This document shows positions 30,975 through 42,300 of a DNA stretch of 64,000 nucleotides, in pieces. Source of the DNA: Prostheceraeus crozeri. Taxonomy: Eukaryota > Platyhelminthes > Polycladida > Euryleptidae. The notes under the pieces were generated by a model that saw nothing but the letters and a program-made list of their open reading frames with translations, ran no database searches and had not been told where the DNA came from. Position numbers and translations under genes: made by a program. Location of the stretch: positions 275,262 to 339,261 of the forward strand of contig CAJQUW010000506.1 of the NCBI GenBank assembly GCA_907163375.1, read 5' to 3'. Numbering within the stretch: the first letter of the stretch is position 1; each line of letters opens with the position of its first letter.

Positions 30975-31153
30975 AAAAAATTGTAATTCTCAAATTTGAA
31001 ATTCTCAACTTTTATGATTTTCGGTGTCCTGGAACGGTCATGATTTTAAGGGTGAAATGTCATAATCACAAATTTGAGATTCTTAACTTTTATAATTTTT
31101 TCGGTGTCCTGGAACGGTCATGATTTAAGCAATGAAAAATGTCATAATCACAA
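30975..31153 (-). repeat. Extra subrepeats inside the right Polinton end
   Basis: GGTGTCCTGGAACGGTCATG occurs at 31023, 31103 and 31185, about 80 bases apart, each with flanking AAATTTGAGATTCTTAAC-like sequence. The left end has only the equivalent of the last copy, so the right end has been expanded in tandem. Confidence 0.8.
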
Positions 31154-31514
31154 ATTTGAGATTCTTAACTTTTATGATTTTTTCGGTGTCCTGGAACGGT
31201 CATGATTTTAAGGGTGAAAATTGTAATTCTCAAATTTGAGATTTTGAAAAATTTGAAAAATTGGTTATTTTTAAAAACGCCCAAATTTATGAATTTAGGT
31301 CTTCATAACCTGAAAAATGACCAAAATTCATGAATTTATGTCGTTTTTGAAAATGCCATTTTTTGAAAAAATGGTACTTTTTGAATGGACTAAATCCATG
31401 TATTTAGGTCTTAAAAACCTGAAAAAGGGTTCAAATTCATGAATTTATGTCGTTTTTAAAGATACTATTTTTTTGAATTTTATGGTGTCCTGGAACGGTC
31501 TTTTGCCCATTACT
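31154..31514 (-). repeat. Polinton right terminal inverted repeat
   Basis: 361 bases are the inverse of 9979-10336 with roughly ten differences. It ends in CT at 31513-31514 and is followed by ATCATC. Confidence 0.9.
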
Positions 31515-31520
31515 ATCATC
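31515..31520. repeat. Target-site duplication, right (ATCATC)
   Basis: This matches 9973-9978 on the left side of the Polinton. Confidence 0.9.
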
Positions 31521-33990
31521 GTGCTGAACAATGTCTGACAATAATTTTAAGCTGGTGTTATAACGGTGATCCTTTAAGGCGTTAGCAGGACATGAACAAG
31601 TCGCCTCTCGGTCTGGGAACATTATTCTATGAGCTCTTTTGCTGACAGATTCAACTTTGTCCGACAAGGTAGCATTTAGACCCACGAAGCAAGGAGAAGC
31701 GTACTCAAGAACTGGTCTTATTGTTGAGGTGAACACCTGATGTAATTCTTGAGGTGACAGATATGGCTTTAAGTTTCGAAGGAGGTAAAGCCTCTTGTTG
31801 GACAGAGAAATAATGTTTCTCACATGACTTGACCAGCTCATATTGTTCGTCAGGGTGATGCCCAAGATTTTGACCCTGTCGACAATCTGCAGAGAAGAGT
31901 TAAAATTGACATTGAGATTTCGATTTGCGCATAATAATAATTTTGACTTTGATTCGTTCAGCACAAGGTCGTTACTTTCACACCACACATGTATCGATTT
32001 CAGTTCTTCTTCAATATGCATTTGTAGGCTTCTTTCTTCTCGTGGTATAGGGAGCACCATCGTCACATCGTCCGCGTATTTTACAAGTACGGTCGCACTT
32101 CTCGTAGTATCAAGATCACCAATGAAGGCAGTAAACAAAGATGGTGAAAGCACTGAACCCTGAGCGACGCCCCTATGTATTTGAATGCTGTTAGAAAATA
32201 CACCATTGACTTTCACTTTGGCAGTTCTATTTTGGAAATAATCTTCTAGCCAAATGATGAATCCTGTGGGAAGGCCTTCCTGATGTAATTTATCGAGAAG
32301 CAGTTTGATGTTAATCCTGTCAAAAGCTTTCGACATGTCGAGACTGAGGACGGCAGATCCCTTGGTGGAAGTGTCATCAACTTGTCTAAAAATTGAATCA
32401 ATTATTTTTATGAGTGCTGACGTTGTAGACGCTTGCTTTCTGAAACCATGTTGGCAGGACCCACTGACTTCTAAGAACTTAGATTCCAGTCGTTTCAATA
32501 TTATTCTCTCCAAAAATTTCATTGGTAGAGGCATTGTTGTGATTTGTCGCAGCTGTTCGATTCGTGGTGGAGTTGTTTTGGGTATAGGGCAAATTTTGTC
32601 CAACTTTCCATTTTAATGGCATTTTTCGTAGATTCATTGAACTCTGGAGGATGTAAGTCAACGGACCACAGATCGCATCTGCGAGAACAGCGAAAAATTT
32701 AGTTGGGATGCCATCTATACCAGATGCCTTCTTCGTGTCTGTTTTAGAATTAGTTTTACATCTTCTGCGGAAATATTGAGGTTCCAACCGTCGTCCATGT
32801 ATGAAGGAGATAAAGCAGTAGATTGTTGGCTCTGGTAAGTGTTACGGTAAAGTAGTTGTGCCTCTTCTATATGGCTGGCTATTTTATCAGCACAGCGTTG
32901 GTCGCCGCCAAATTCCAATGATAGCATGGTCAACGGGTTATCTGATTGCTTCGTATTACTGAAATCATTTACAATTTCCCATAAACCGTTTGTTGTAGAT
33001 TTCATTTTATTTGCAGTTATCAATTTCGATTTGTAGATTTCATGCTTCACTTTAATCTTAAGATAGTTGTACTTTTCCCAGTCTTTTCGCCTGAAAGCAT
33101 CCCATCTTTGGTTGATAAGATATTTTGTCAATGGCGTCATCCAGCATTTATCTCTTTTAGTTAAAGTAGTGGAGTGCTGCGGGATGCATGTCTTGATCTT
33201 CTCCTTCATGGTGTTCTCAAATATGTTCCATTGCTCATTTACGTTGTCAGCATTATAGAGGCCGTTCCAGTCTTGGTAGGAGAGGTCGTCATACAACTTT
33301 GACAGGTGTGAACTCCGGTAATCAAACAGGATGTGCTTTCTTTCTGTACACTGATTTCTTGTAATTTCTGCACGATTGGGGTGGGCAACAACCATTAAAT
33401 GATCTGAAGTTGATATTGGAGAGTCATACGTCACATTATTGGATAAATATACAGACGACAATTCGAAGGATATCAGCATATGGTCCAAAACGTTAGCTTG
33501 TCGGGTCGGTTTCTTTATAATGTCGTTGAGATCAAGATCGTCGCATAGTTTTGCAGTTTTCAAATGATTGAAATCGCCCAGTAATATTATGTTTAGTGAG
33601 GGATTTCGAGCACGTAAATTATCAACTGCGTCGACAATTTTCCCATGTGTATCTCTGAGTTGGTCAGCGTTCAAGGATGGAGGGATGTATAGACATATTA
33701 TTACTGTATTACAAGTAAGCACTTCGGGAAGCAGACAGTCGATTTCAGGGATATTTATTGTACAGTCTATCACTCGGAAATGATAATAGTCTCGAATGTA
33801 AATAGCAATTCCTCCTCCCCGAAGTGTGGTTCTATCTTTCCGGAGAAGACGATACCCCGGGATTGATACGAGATTGTCTTCTATCTCTGGATGTAACCAG
33901 GATTCTGTAATGCACATAATGTCCGTTCTCTTCAAAGCGGCGATAATGGATAATTCATCAACCTTGGGCAACAAAGAACGATATTTGTGA
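31521..33990 (-). pseudogene. CR1/Jockey-like LINE ORF2 (endonuclease and reverse transcriptase)
   Basis: On the minus strand, an apurinic-type endonuclease comes first: RSLLPKVDEL, CITESWLHPE, GGGIAIYIRD, IILLGDFNH and the SDHLMV histidine motif (33990-33400). The RT follows with ASGIDGIPTKFF, LSLDMSKAFDRI, GVAQGSVLSPSLF, the catalytic YADDV box and VKILGITLTNNMSW (32700-31700). Two frame changes are visible, near 32750 and near 32600, and the endonuclease start has no intact ATG, so the copy is dead. The frame runs straight into the Polinton's target duplication (...DIVQHDD) and resumes on the other side at 9972. The order EN-RT without RNase H fits CR1/Jockey-type LINEs. Confidence 0.88.
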
Positions 33991-34127
33991 GTAAAATTAT
34001 CGGGTCAACATGCCTGTTTTTCTGATAAAAGAAACGCTGATAATGTGAGTTAAAATTCAATACCGAAAATGCTGGTTTGCATCATATACTTTCTGGTCTT
34101 CTACATACACCGATCCTTTCCGGATGG

Positions 34128-34760
34128 TTACTCTTTTTCCGTTGTCTCAGTTTTGTTTCGCTCCTGCTTTCTTCGTTCACGGAGATCTTTATCGATTGCC
34201 TGCTGTACGGGAGTCAAGTCGTGATTCAAAAATATGTTTTTGAATTGATCGAGTCCACGTAACTTGTTCCTTGATTGAAGAATTCTATCCTTCATCGTTG
34301 TATCAGAGAAGACGAGTCTGATGGGTCTACTGTAATCAGCTTTAGGTTTGCCGAGACGTTGAAATCCAATGCAATGGTTCTCCAGTTCAAAATTGCTGTT
34401 CGTTGTCTTTAGAACCGCGTTGATTTGTTTCTCTGAGTCTTGATTTTCTGAAATACCTTTTATTATAAGATTTGGTCTTCTGATTTCTCTTTCATGCCTT
34501 TCTATTAGCTTTCCTTGGATTTCAATTGTTTTTTCAAGGTCGAGAACTTTTTCCTTTAATTTGCAGTTGTCTTCTAAAATTAGATCCAACTTTTTGTTTA
34601 TTTCAATTAGCAATGGGTTGCTGTTTGTGTTTTGGTTTCCCTTATCTTCTAAACTTTCTTTCAGGTACAAAACAGCTTCAATTAGTTGTGCCTTTGAATA
34701 GTTTTTACCTCTTACTTGATCACATGATAGAGCAACAATTTCATTAGCCTTTTCATGCAA
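34128..34760 (-). CDS. LINE ORF1 (coiled-coil nucleic-acid-binding protein)
   Basis: About 210 residues upstream of ORF2 on the same strand. The region NKKLDLILEDNCKLKEKVLD and its continuation (about residues 55-95) is a leucine/isoleucine coiled coil. It is followed by RRPNLIIKGISENQDSEK, FQRLGKPKADYSRPIRLVF and LNHDLTPVQQ, which match the RRM-like or ORF1p-like RNA-binding domain of LINE ORF1 proteins. There is a basic, Arg/Lys/Glu-rich tail. No clear ATG remains at the 5' end (an upstream in-frame stop precedes a TTG), so the start is probably lost. Confidence 0.75.
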   Translation of the reverse strand: MHEKANEIVALSCDQVRGKNYSKAQLIEAVLYLKESLEDKGNQNTNSNPLLIEINKKLDLILEDNCKLKEKVLDLEKTIEIQGKLIERHEREIRRPNLIIKGISENQDSEKQINAVLKTTNSNFELENHCIGFQRLGKPKADYSRPIRLVFSDTTMKDRILQSRNKLRGLDQFKNIFLNHDLTPVQQAIDKDLRERRKQERNKTETTEKE

Positions 34761-34789
34761 CTCACTGCAATATCTCTAGCGTCACTTAG

Positions 34790-34872
34790 GGCAAAACATT
34801 CAACTGGTCGGATTCGCACCCAGTTCCTAGAGACGAAACTGCTACCGCAACCAGTGGACTACCGACGCACTG
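34790..34872 (-). repeat. tRNA-derived SINE-like segment at the LINE 5' side
   Basis: Read on the minus strand, an A box (TAGTCCACTGG, 34861-34851) and a B box with one departure from consensus (GGTGCGAATCC, 34820-34810) are about 30 bases apart. Around the B box, AACTGG and CCAGTT form a T-arm-like stem. It lies just upstream of the LINE ORF1 and just before the second LTR element. It is a SINE insertion, a tRNA pseudogene, or part of the LINE 5' UTR. Confidence 0.55.
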
Positions 34873-34884
34873 GTCAGTGAGACG

Positions 34885-35830
34885 TGTCTTTGTAAGCTGT
34901 TGCAAATTGTACCTTATGTCTAATTTCTATGTGTGTGTTTTAGTAGCATGTTTTAATTACATGCACCTTGTAAAGTTATCTGAAATAAACCTTTCGAGTA
35001 TTGGTTTCACTTTCGTGTGCCATGCTTGCAACAACACCTTCGTTCTGACGACATTGATTTCATGTATACTTAAATTATTAATTCATGCTATTTAATTCAA
35101 TACAATACAAACTACATCAATTGGCGTTAGCGAGCAGGATTATTTATACAAGATGAGTTCCGAATTAGAAAGGTTGGATATTCATTCGTCCAAATGTACG
35201 GACTGGTTCACCAGGTTTGAACTATATTGCTTGACCAATGATAAAGTCGATCCTACCACGAATAAAACTGCATTTTTATTAACATTAGCCGGTGCAGAAG
35301 CATATAAGCTAATCAAGAATCTAGCTTTCCTAAGACACCCGATTCTTTGACTACTACTGAGATTCGCGATTTAGTCGTGAAACACACCACTCCACAGAAT
35401 TATGAAATTGCTGAACGGTCCAAGTTCTATTCGCTCTATCGGCGTTCCGATCAGACAGTGCGTGATTTTATTGTACAGATGCAGGGACAGGCCTCCACGT
35501 GTAATTTCGGGTCTTCCTTGGAGGAGCACTTGCGAGACAGGTTAGTAGCTGGCATTAATCACAATGAAATTAAGAAGAAATTGTTGTTGGAAACCTCCTT
35601 GACTTATTCTAAAGCTAAACAGATTTGCGAATCATTTGTTGACATAACGGCAGCGATATCCAAAAACGAAACAGAGTTAGTTGTTCACAAAATTCACAGT
35701 TCTTCCAGGAAAAAATTCAGTGCAAATTCAAGATTCCAGAAATCACATCAGCCGAGTAGACTTAATCATAATTCATTTCCACAAAATTCCAGTTCTAATA
35801 CTAGTCAGTTTGGAAAATGTTTATAGTAGT
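34885..35830 (+). mobile_element. Second Ty3/gypsy element, 5' portion only (broken fossil)
   Basis: An approximate LTR (about 34885-35119, with AATAAA near 34983 and a CA end) is followed by a tRNA-type primer-binding site, TGGCGTTAGCGAGCAGG, at 35122-35138. A gag region comes next. The element stops where the satellite boundary begins, and no protease, RT or integrase is present in the window. The right LTR is not seen. Unlike the nested element at 12177, this one has a normal tRNA-type primer site. Confidence 0.7.
35153..35826 (+). pseudogene. Gag region of the second Ty3/gypsy element
   Basis: The encoded parts have the retrotransposon Gag layout: KCTDWFTRFELYCLTND and LLTLAGAEAYKLIKNL, then YSLYRRSDQTVRDFIVQMQG, TCNFGSSLEEHLRDRLVAGI and LLLETSLTYSKAKQICESF. 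A basic, Ser/Asn-rich tail of the kind that precedes a zinc knuckle follows. It does not look whole. Confidence 0.75.
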
Positions 35831-36077
35831 AAGGAAGTGACAAACACCAGATAGCGCAAGATGGCCGCCATCGCTGACGTCCCCCCCCCTCCCCTTCCCC
35901 TCCCCCCCCTCTGGAACGGCAGAGTGTCGTGGTCGGCCGCCGTGGTGCTTCGGGTCTGAGTGTCGTGGTGGACTTGGGCGACCGCCAGGATTAGTCTTGA
36001 GGCAATAGTGTGTGATGTTTTTCGTGTAATCTGCTGAATGTTGGGTTGTAAAATGGGTTGTTTCGAGTGGAAGGAGT
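35831..36077. other. GC-rich unique segment at the satellite edge
   Basis: The sequence changes sharply to GC-rich, CpG-containing DNA. It includes GCGCAAGATGGCCGCCATC (35855-35873), which resembles a YY1-type initiator site, followed by CGCTGACGTCC and two long C-runs. The CGCTGACGTC plus C-run is the same junction found in late satellite monomers. The remaining ~170 bases do not occur in any other monomer in the window. A 32-codon frame starts at 35861 but has no support as a gene. Confidence 0.55.
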
Positions 36078-36344
36078 GGTCGGATGAGAAAACGGAGGTC
36101 GGATTCGTATTCAGCGTGAAATTCTGCATCGGTATGGTGAGTTTCAAGGCAATCGGTGAGAAAAAATTTTCAACATTTTTCGAAAAACGACAGAGTTAGA
36201 ATTTGGGACGTTTTGGTGTGTAGCGTCAAAACGAAGCATCGGATGAGAAAACGGAGGCCAGATTCGGATTCAGCGTGAAATTCTCTATCTGTATGGTGAG
36301 TTTCAAGTCAATCGGAGAGAAAAAATTTTTCTGACCTCCCCCCC
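36078..36344. repeat. Degenerate edge monomers of the satellite
   Basis: Partial, diverged monomer pieces. The 3' half of a unit (36078-36170) runs directly into the middle of another unit (from about 36180), skipping about 150 bases. They carry the GATGAGAAAACGGAGG variant and a GACCTC junction before the C-run. Edge divergence of this kind is normal at satellite boundaries, where unequal exchange seldom reaches. Confidence 0.8.
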
Positions 36345-39300
36345 CCTGGACAGCTTGCTTCCAGTGGACGGATTTTGTCGTGCGATAGCTCGTTTGAAAG
36401 CTAAGAGTGAGACAAATTCAGTGAAAGAATCGGCTTGTTCGTATCTGCCTTCGTTTAGATGTGAGACGCCATTTAAGATTTTGGGAGATTGTCGAAAAAC
36501 GACAGAGTTAGAATTTGGGACGTTTTGGGCTGTAGCTTCAAAACGAAGCATCGGATTGGAAAACGGATTTCAGATTTGGAATCAGCGTGAAATTCTCTAT
36601 CTGTATGGTGAATTTGAACGCAATCGGAGAGAAAAATTTCGCTGACTCCCCCCCCCTCTGGACAGCTTGCTTCGATCTTGGCTTCCAGTGGACGGATTTT
36701 GTCGTGCCATAGCTCGTTTGAAAGCTAAGAGTGAGACAAATTCACTGAAAGAATCGGCTTGTTCCTATCTGTCTTCGTTTAGATGTGAGACGCCATTTAA
36801 GATTTTGGGAGATTGTCGAAAAACGACAGAGTTAGAATTTGGGACGTTTTGGTGTGTAGCGTCAAAACGAAGCATCGGATTGGAAAACGGATTTCAGATT
36901 TGGAATCAGCGTGAAATTCTCTATCTGTATGGTGAATTTGAACGCAATCGGAGAGAAAAAATTTTCGCTGACTCCCCCCCCCCTCTGGACAGCTTGCTTC
37001 GATTTTGGCTTCCAGTGGACGGATTTTGTCGTGCCATAGCTCGTTTGAAAGCTAAGAGTGAGACAAATTCACTGAAAGAATCGGCTTGTTCCTATCTGTC
37101 TTCGTTTAGATGTGAGACGCCATTTAAGATTTTGGGAGATTGTCGAAAAACGACAGAGTTAGAATTTGGGACGTTTTGGTGTGTAGCGTCAAAACGAAGC
37201 ATCGGATTGGAAAACGGATTTCAGATTTGGAATCAGCGTGAAATTCTCTATCTGTATGGTGAATTTGAACGCAATCGGAGAGAAAAATTTCGCTGACTCC
37301 CCCCCCCTCTGGACAGCTTGCTTCGATTTTGGCTTCCAGTGGACGGATTTTGTCGTGCCATAGCTCGTTTGAAAGCTAAGAGTGAGACAAATTCACTGAA
37401 AGAATCGCTTGTTCCTATCTGTCTTCGTTTAGATGTGAGACGCCATTTAAGATTTTGGGAGATTGTCGAAAAACGACAGAGTTAGAATTTGGGACGTTTT
37501 GGGCTGTAGCTTCAAAACGAAGCATCGGATTGGAAAACGGATTTCAGATTTGGAATCAGCGTGAAATTCTCTATCTGTATGGTGAATTTGAACGCCATCG
37601 GAGAGAAAAAATTTTCGCTGACTCCCCCCCCCTCTGGACAGCTTGCTTCGATTTTGGCTTCCAGTGGACGGATTTTGTCGTGCCATAGCTCGTTTGAAAG
37701 CTAAGAGTGAGACAAATTCACTGAAAGAATCGGCTTGTTCCTATCTGTCTTCGTTTAGATGTGAGACGCCATTTAAGATTTTGGGAGATTGTCGAAAAAC
37801 GACAGAGTTAGAATTTGGGACGTTTTGGTGTGTAGCGTCAAAACGAAGCATCGGATTGGAAAACGGATTTCAGATTTGGAATCAGCGTGAAATTCTCTAT
37901 CTGTATGGTGAATTTGAACGCAATCGGAGAGAAAAAATTTTCGCTGACTCCCCCCCCCTCTGGACAGCTCGCTTCGATTTTGGCTTCCAGTGGACGGATT
38001 TTGTCGTGCCATAGCTCGTTTGAAAGCTAAGAGTGAGACAAATTCACTGAAAGAATCGGCTTGTTCCTATCTGTCTTCGTTTAGATGTGAGACGCCATTT
38101 AAGATTTTGGGAGATTGTCGAAAAACGACAGAGTTAGAATTTGGGACGTTTTGGGCTGTAGCTTCAAAACGAAGCATCGGATTGGAAAACGGATTTCAGA
38201 TTTGGAATCAGCGTGAAATTCTCTATCTGTATGGTGAATTTGAACGCCATCGGAGAGAAAAAATTTTCGCTGACTCCCCCCCCCCTCTGGACAGCTTGCT
38301 TCGATTTTGGCTTCCAGTGGACGGATTTTGTCGTGCCATAGCTCGTTTGAAAGCTAAGAGTGAGACAAATTCACTGAAAGAATCGGCTTGTTCCTATCTG
38401 TCTTCGTTTAGATGTGAGACGCCATTTAAGATTTTGGGACATTGTCGAAAAACGACAGAGTTAGAATTTGGGACGTTTTGGTGTGTAGCGTCAAAACGAA
38501 GCATCGGATTGGAAAACGGATTTCAGATTTGGAATCAGCGTGAAATTCTCTATCTGTATGGTGAATTTAAACGCAATCGGAGAGGAAAATTTCGCTGACT
38601 CCCCCCCCTCTGGACAACTTGCTTCGATCTTGGCTTCCAGTGGACGGATTTTGTCGTGCCATAGCTCGTTTGAAAGCTAAGAGTGAGACAAATTCACTGA
38701 AAGAATCGGCTTGTTCCTATCTGTCTTCGTTTAGATGTGAGACGCCATTTAAGATTTTGGGAGATTGTCGAAAAACGACAGAGTTAGAATTTGGGACGTT
38801 TTGGTGTGTAGCGTCAAAACGAAGCATCGGATGAGAAAACGGAGGCCAGATTCGGATTCAGCGTGAAATTCTCTATCTGTATGGTGAGTTTCAAGTCAAT
38901 CGGAGAGAAAAATTTTCGATGACTCCCCCCCCCTCTGGACAGCTTGCTTCGATTTTGGCTTCCAGTGGACGGATTTTGTCGTGCCATAGCTCGTTTGAAA
39001 GCTAAGAGTGAGACAAATTCACTGAAAGAATCGGCTTGTTCCTATCTGTCTTCGTTTAGATGTGAGACGCCATTTAAGATTTTGGGAGATTGTCGAAAAA
39101 CGACAGAGTTAGAATTTGGGACGTTTTGGTGTGTAGCGTCAAAACGAAGCATCGGATTGGAAAACGGATTTCAGATTTGGAATCAGCGTGAAATTCTCTA
39201 TCTGTATGGTGAATTTGAACGCCATCGGAGAGAAAAAATTTTCGCTGACTCCCCCCCCCCTCTGGACAGCTTGCTTCGATTTTGGCTTCCAGTGGACGGA

Positions 39301-42300
39301 TTTTGTCGTGCCATAGCTCGTTTGAAAGCTAAGAGTGAGACAAATTCACTGAAAGAATCGGCTTGTTCCTATCTGTCTTCGTTTAGATGTGAGACGCCAT
39401 TTAAGATTTTGGGAGATTGTCGAAAAACGACAGAGTTAGAATTTGGGACGTTTTGGTGTGTAGCGTCAAAACGAAGCATCGGATGAGAAAACGGAGGCCA
39501 GATTCGGAATCAGCGTGAAATTCTCTATCTGTATGGTGAGTTTCAAGTCAATCGGAGAGAAAAAATTTTCGCTGACTCCCCCCCCCTCTGGACAGCTCGC
39601 TTCGATTTTGGCTTCCAGTGGACGGATTTTGTCGTGCCATAGCTCGTTTGAAAGCTAAGAGTGAGACAAATTCACTGAAAGAATCGGCTTGTTCCTATCT
39701 GTCTTCGTTTAGATGTGAGACGCCATTTAAGATTTTGGGACATTGGCGAAAAACGACAGAGTTAGAATTTGGGACGTTTTGGTGTGTAGCGCCAAAACGA
39801 AGCATCGGATGAGAAAACGGAGGCCAGATTCGGATTCAGCGTGAAATTCTCTATCTGTATGGTGAGTTTCAAGTCAATCGGAGAGAAAAAATTTTTCTGA
39901 CCTCCCCCCCCCTCTGGACAGCTCGCTTCGATTTTGGCTTCCAGTGGACGGATTTTGTCGTGCCATAGCTCGTTTGAAAGCTAAGAGTGAGACAAATTCA
40001 CTGAAAGAATCGGCTTGTTCCTATCTGTCTTCGTTTAGATGTGAGACGCCATTTAAGATTTTGGGAGATTGTCGAAAAACGACAGAGTTAGAATTTGGGA
40101 CGTTTTGGTGTGTAGCGTCAAAACGAAGCATCGGATGAGAAAACGGAGGCCAGATTCTGATTCCGCGTGAAATTCTGCATCGGTATGGTGAATTTGAACG
40201 CCATCGGAGAGAAAAAATTTTCGCTGACTTCCCCCCCCTCTGGACAGCTTGCTTCGATTTTGGCTTCCAGTGGACGGATTTTGTCGTGCCATAGCTCGTT
40301 TGAAAGCTAAGAGTGAGACAAATTCACTGAAAGAATCGGCTTGTTCCTATCTGTCTTCGTTTAGATGTGAGACGCCATTTAAGATTTTGGGAGATTGTCG
40401 AAAAACGACAGAGTTAGAATTTGGGACGTTTTGGGCTCTAGCTTCAAAACGAAGCATCGGATGAGAAAACGGAGGCCAGATTCGGATTCCGCGTGAAATT
40501 CTGCATTGGTATGGTGAATTTGAACGCCATCGGAGAGAAAAAATTTTCGCTGACTCCCCCCCCCCTCTGGACAGCTCGCTTCGATTTTGGCTTCCAGTGG
40601 ACGGATTTTGTCGTGCCATAGCTCGTTTGAAAGCTAAGAGTGAGACAAATTCACTGAAAGAATCGGCTTGTTCCTATCTGTCTTCGTTTAGATGTGAGAC
40701 GCCATTTAAGATTTTGGGAGATTGTCGAAAAACGACAGAGTTAGAATTTGGGACGTTTTGGTGTGTAGCGTCAAAACGAAGCATCGGATTGGAAAACGGA
40801 TTTCAGATTTGGAATCAGCGTGAAATTCTCTATCTGTATGGTGAATTTGAACGCAATCGGAGAGAAAAATTTCGCTGACTCCCCCCCCCTCTGGACAGCT
40901 TGCTTCGATTTTGGCTTCCAGTGGACGGATTTTGTCGTGCCATAGCTCGTTTGAAAGCTAAGAGTGAGACAAATTCACTGAAAGAATCGGCTTGTTCCTA
41001 TCTGTCTTCGTTTAGATGTGAGACGCCATTTAAGATTTTGGGAGATTGTCGAAAAACGACAGAGTTAGAATTTGGGACGTTTTGGGCTGTAGCTTCAAAA
41101 CGAAGCATCGGATTGGAAAACGGATTTCAGATTTGGAATCAGCGTGAAATTCTCTATCTGTATGGTGAATTTGAACGCAATCGGAGAGAAAAATTTCGCT
41201 GACTCCCCCCCCCCCTCTGGACAGCTTGCTTCGATCTTGGCTTCCAGTGGACGGATTTTGTCGTGCCATAGCTCGTTTGAAAGCTAAGAGTGAGACAAAT
41301 TCACTGAAAGAATCGGCTTGTTCCTATCTGTCTTCGTTTAGATGTGAGACGCCATTTAAGATTTTGGGAGATTGTCGAAAAACGACAGAGTTAGAATTTG
41401 GGACGTTTTGGGCTGTAGCGTCAAAACGAAGCATCGGATTGGAAAACGGATTTCAGATTTGGAATCAGCGTGAAATTCTCTATCTGTATGGTGAATTTGA
41501 ACGCAATCGGAGAGAAAAATTTCGCTGACTCCCCCCCCCTCTGGACAGCTTGCTTCGATCTTGGCTTCCAGTGGACGGATTTTGTCGTGCCATAGCTCGT
41601 TTGAAAGCTAAGAGTGAGACAAATTCACTGAAAGAATCGGCTTGTTCCTATCTGTCTTCGTTTAGATGTGAGACGCCATTTAAGATTTTGGGACATTGTC
41701 GAAAAACGACAGAGTTAGAATTTGGGACGTTTTGGTATGTAGCGTCAAAACGAAGCATCGGATGAGAAAACGGAGGCCAGATTCGGATTCAGCGTGAAAT
41801 TCTCTATCTGTATGGTGAGTTTCAAGTCAACCGGAGAGAAAAAATTTTGCTGACTTCCCCCCCCTCTGGACAGCTCGCTTCGATTTTGGCTTCCAGTGGA
41901 CGGATTTTGTCGTGCCATAGCTCGTTTGAAAGCTAAGAGTGAGACAAATTCACTGAAAGAATCGGCTTGTTCCTATCTGTCTTCGTTTAGATGTGAGACG
42001 CCATTTAAGATTTTGGGAGATTGTCGAAAAACGACAGAGTTAGAATTTGGGACGTTTTGGGCTGTAGCTTCAAAACGAAGCATCGGATTGGAAAACGGAT
42101 TTCAGATTTGGAATCAGCGTGAAATTCTCTATCTGTATGGTGAATTTGAACGCAATCGGAGAGAAAAATTTCGCTGACTCCCCCCCCCCTCTGGACAGCT
42201 TGCTTCGATTTTGGCTTCCAGTGGACGGATTTTGTCGTGCCATAGCTCGTTTGAAAGCTAAGAGTGAGACAAATTCACTGAAAGAATCGGCTTGTTCCTA

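Larger units (their letters stand above)
9979..31514. mobile_element. Polinton/Maverick element (fossil), 21.5 kb
   Basis: It starts with AGTAATGGGCAAAAGACCG and ends with the inverted copy finishing in ACT. It has terminal inverted repeats of about 0.36 kb and the ATCATC target duplication. It carries the Polinton hallmarks: protein-primed DNA polymerase B, retroviral-type integrase, adenain-like protease, A32-type ATPase, and major and minor capsid genes. The gene blocks are plus (10.4-18.1 kb), minus (18.2-24.3), plus (24.4-29.5), minus (29.5-30.0) and a small plus frame. A 4.3-kb LTR retrotransposon sits inside, so the original length was about 17.2 kb. Roughly 3% difference between the two outer inverted repeats suggests moderate age. 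Several genes look broken, so the copy reads as inactive. Confidence 0.95.

Noticed and set aside
35861-35959. Short proline-rich frame after AAGATGGCC at the satellite edge
   Set aside because: 32 codons, largely C-run, with no downstream exon signal. The ATG context is good, but nothing else supports a gene.
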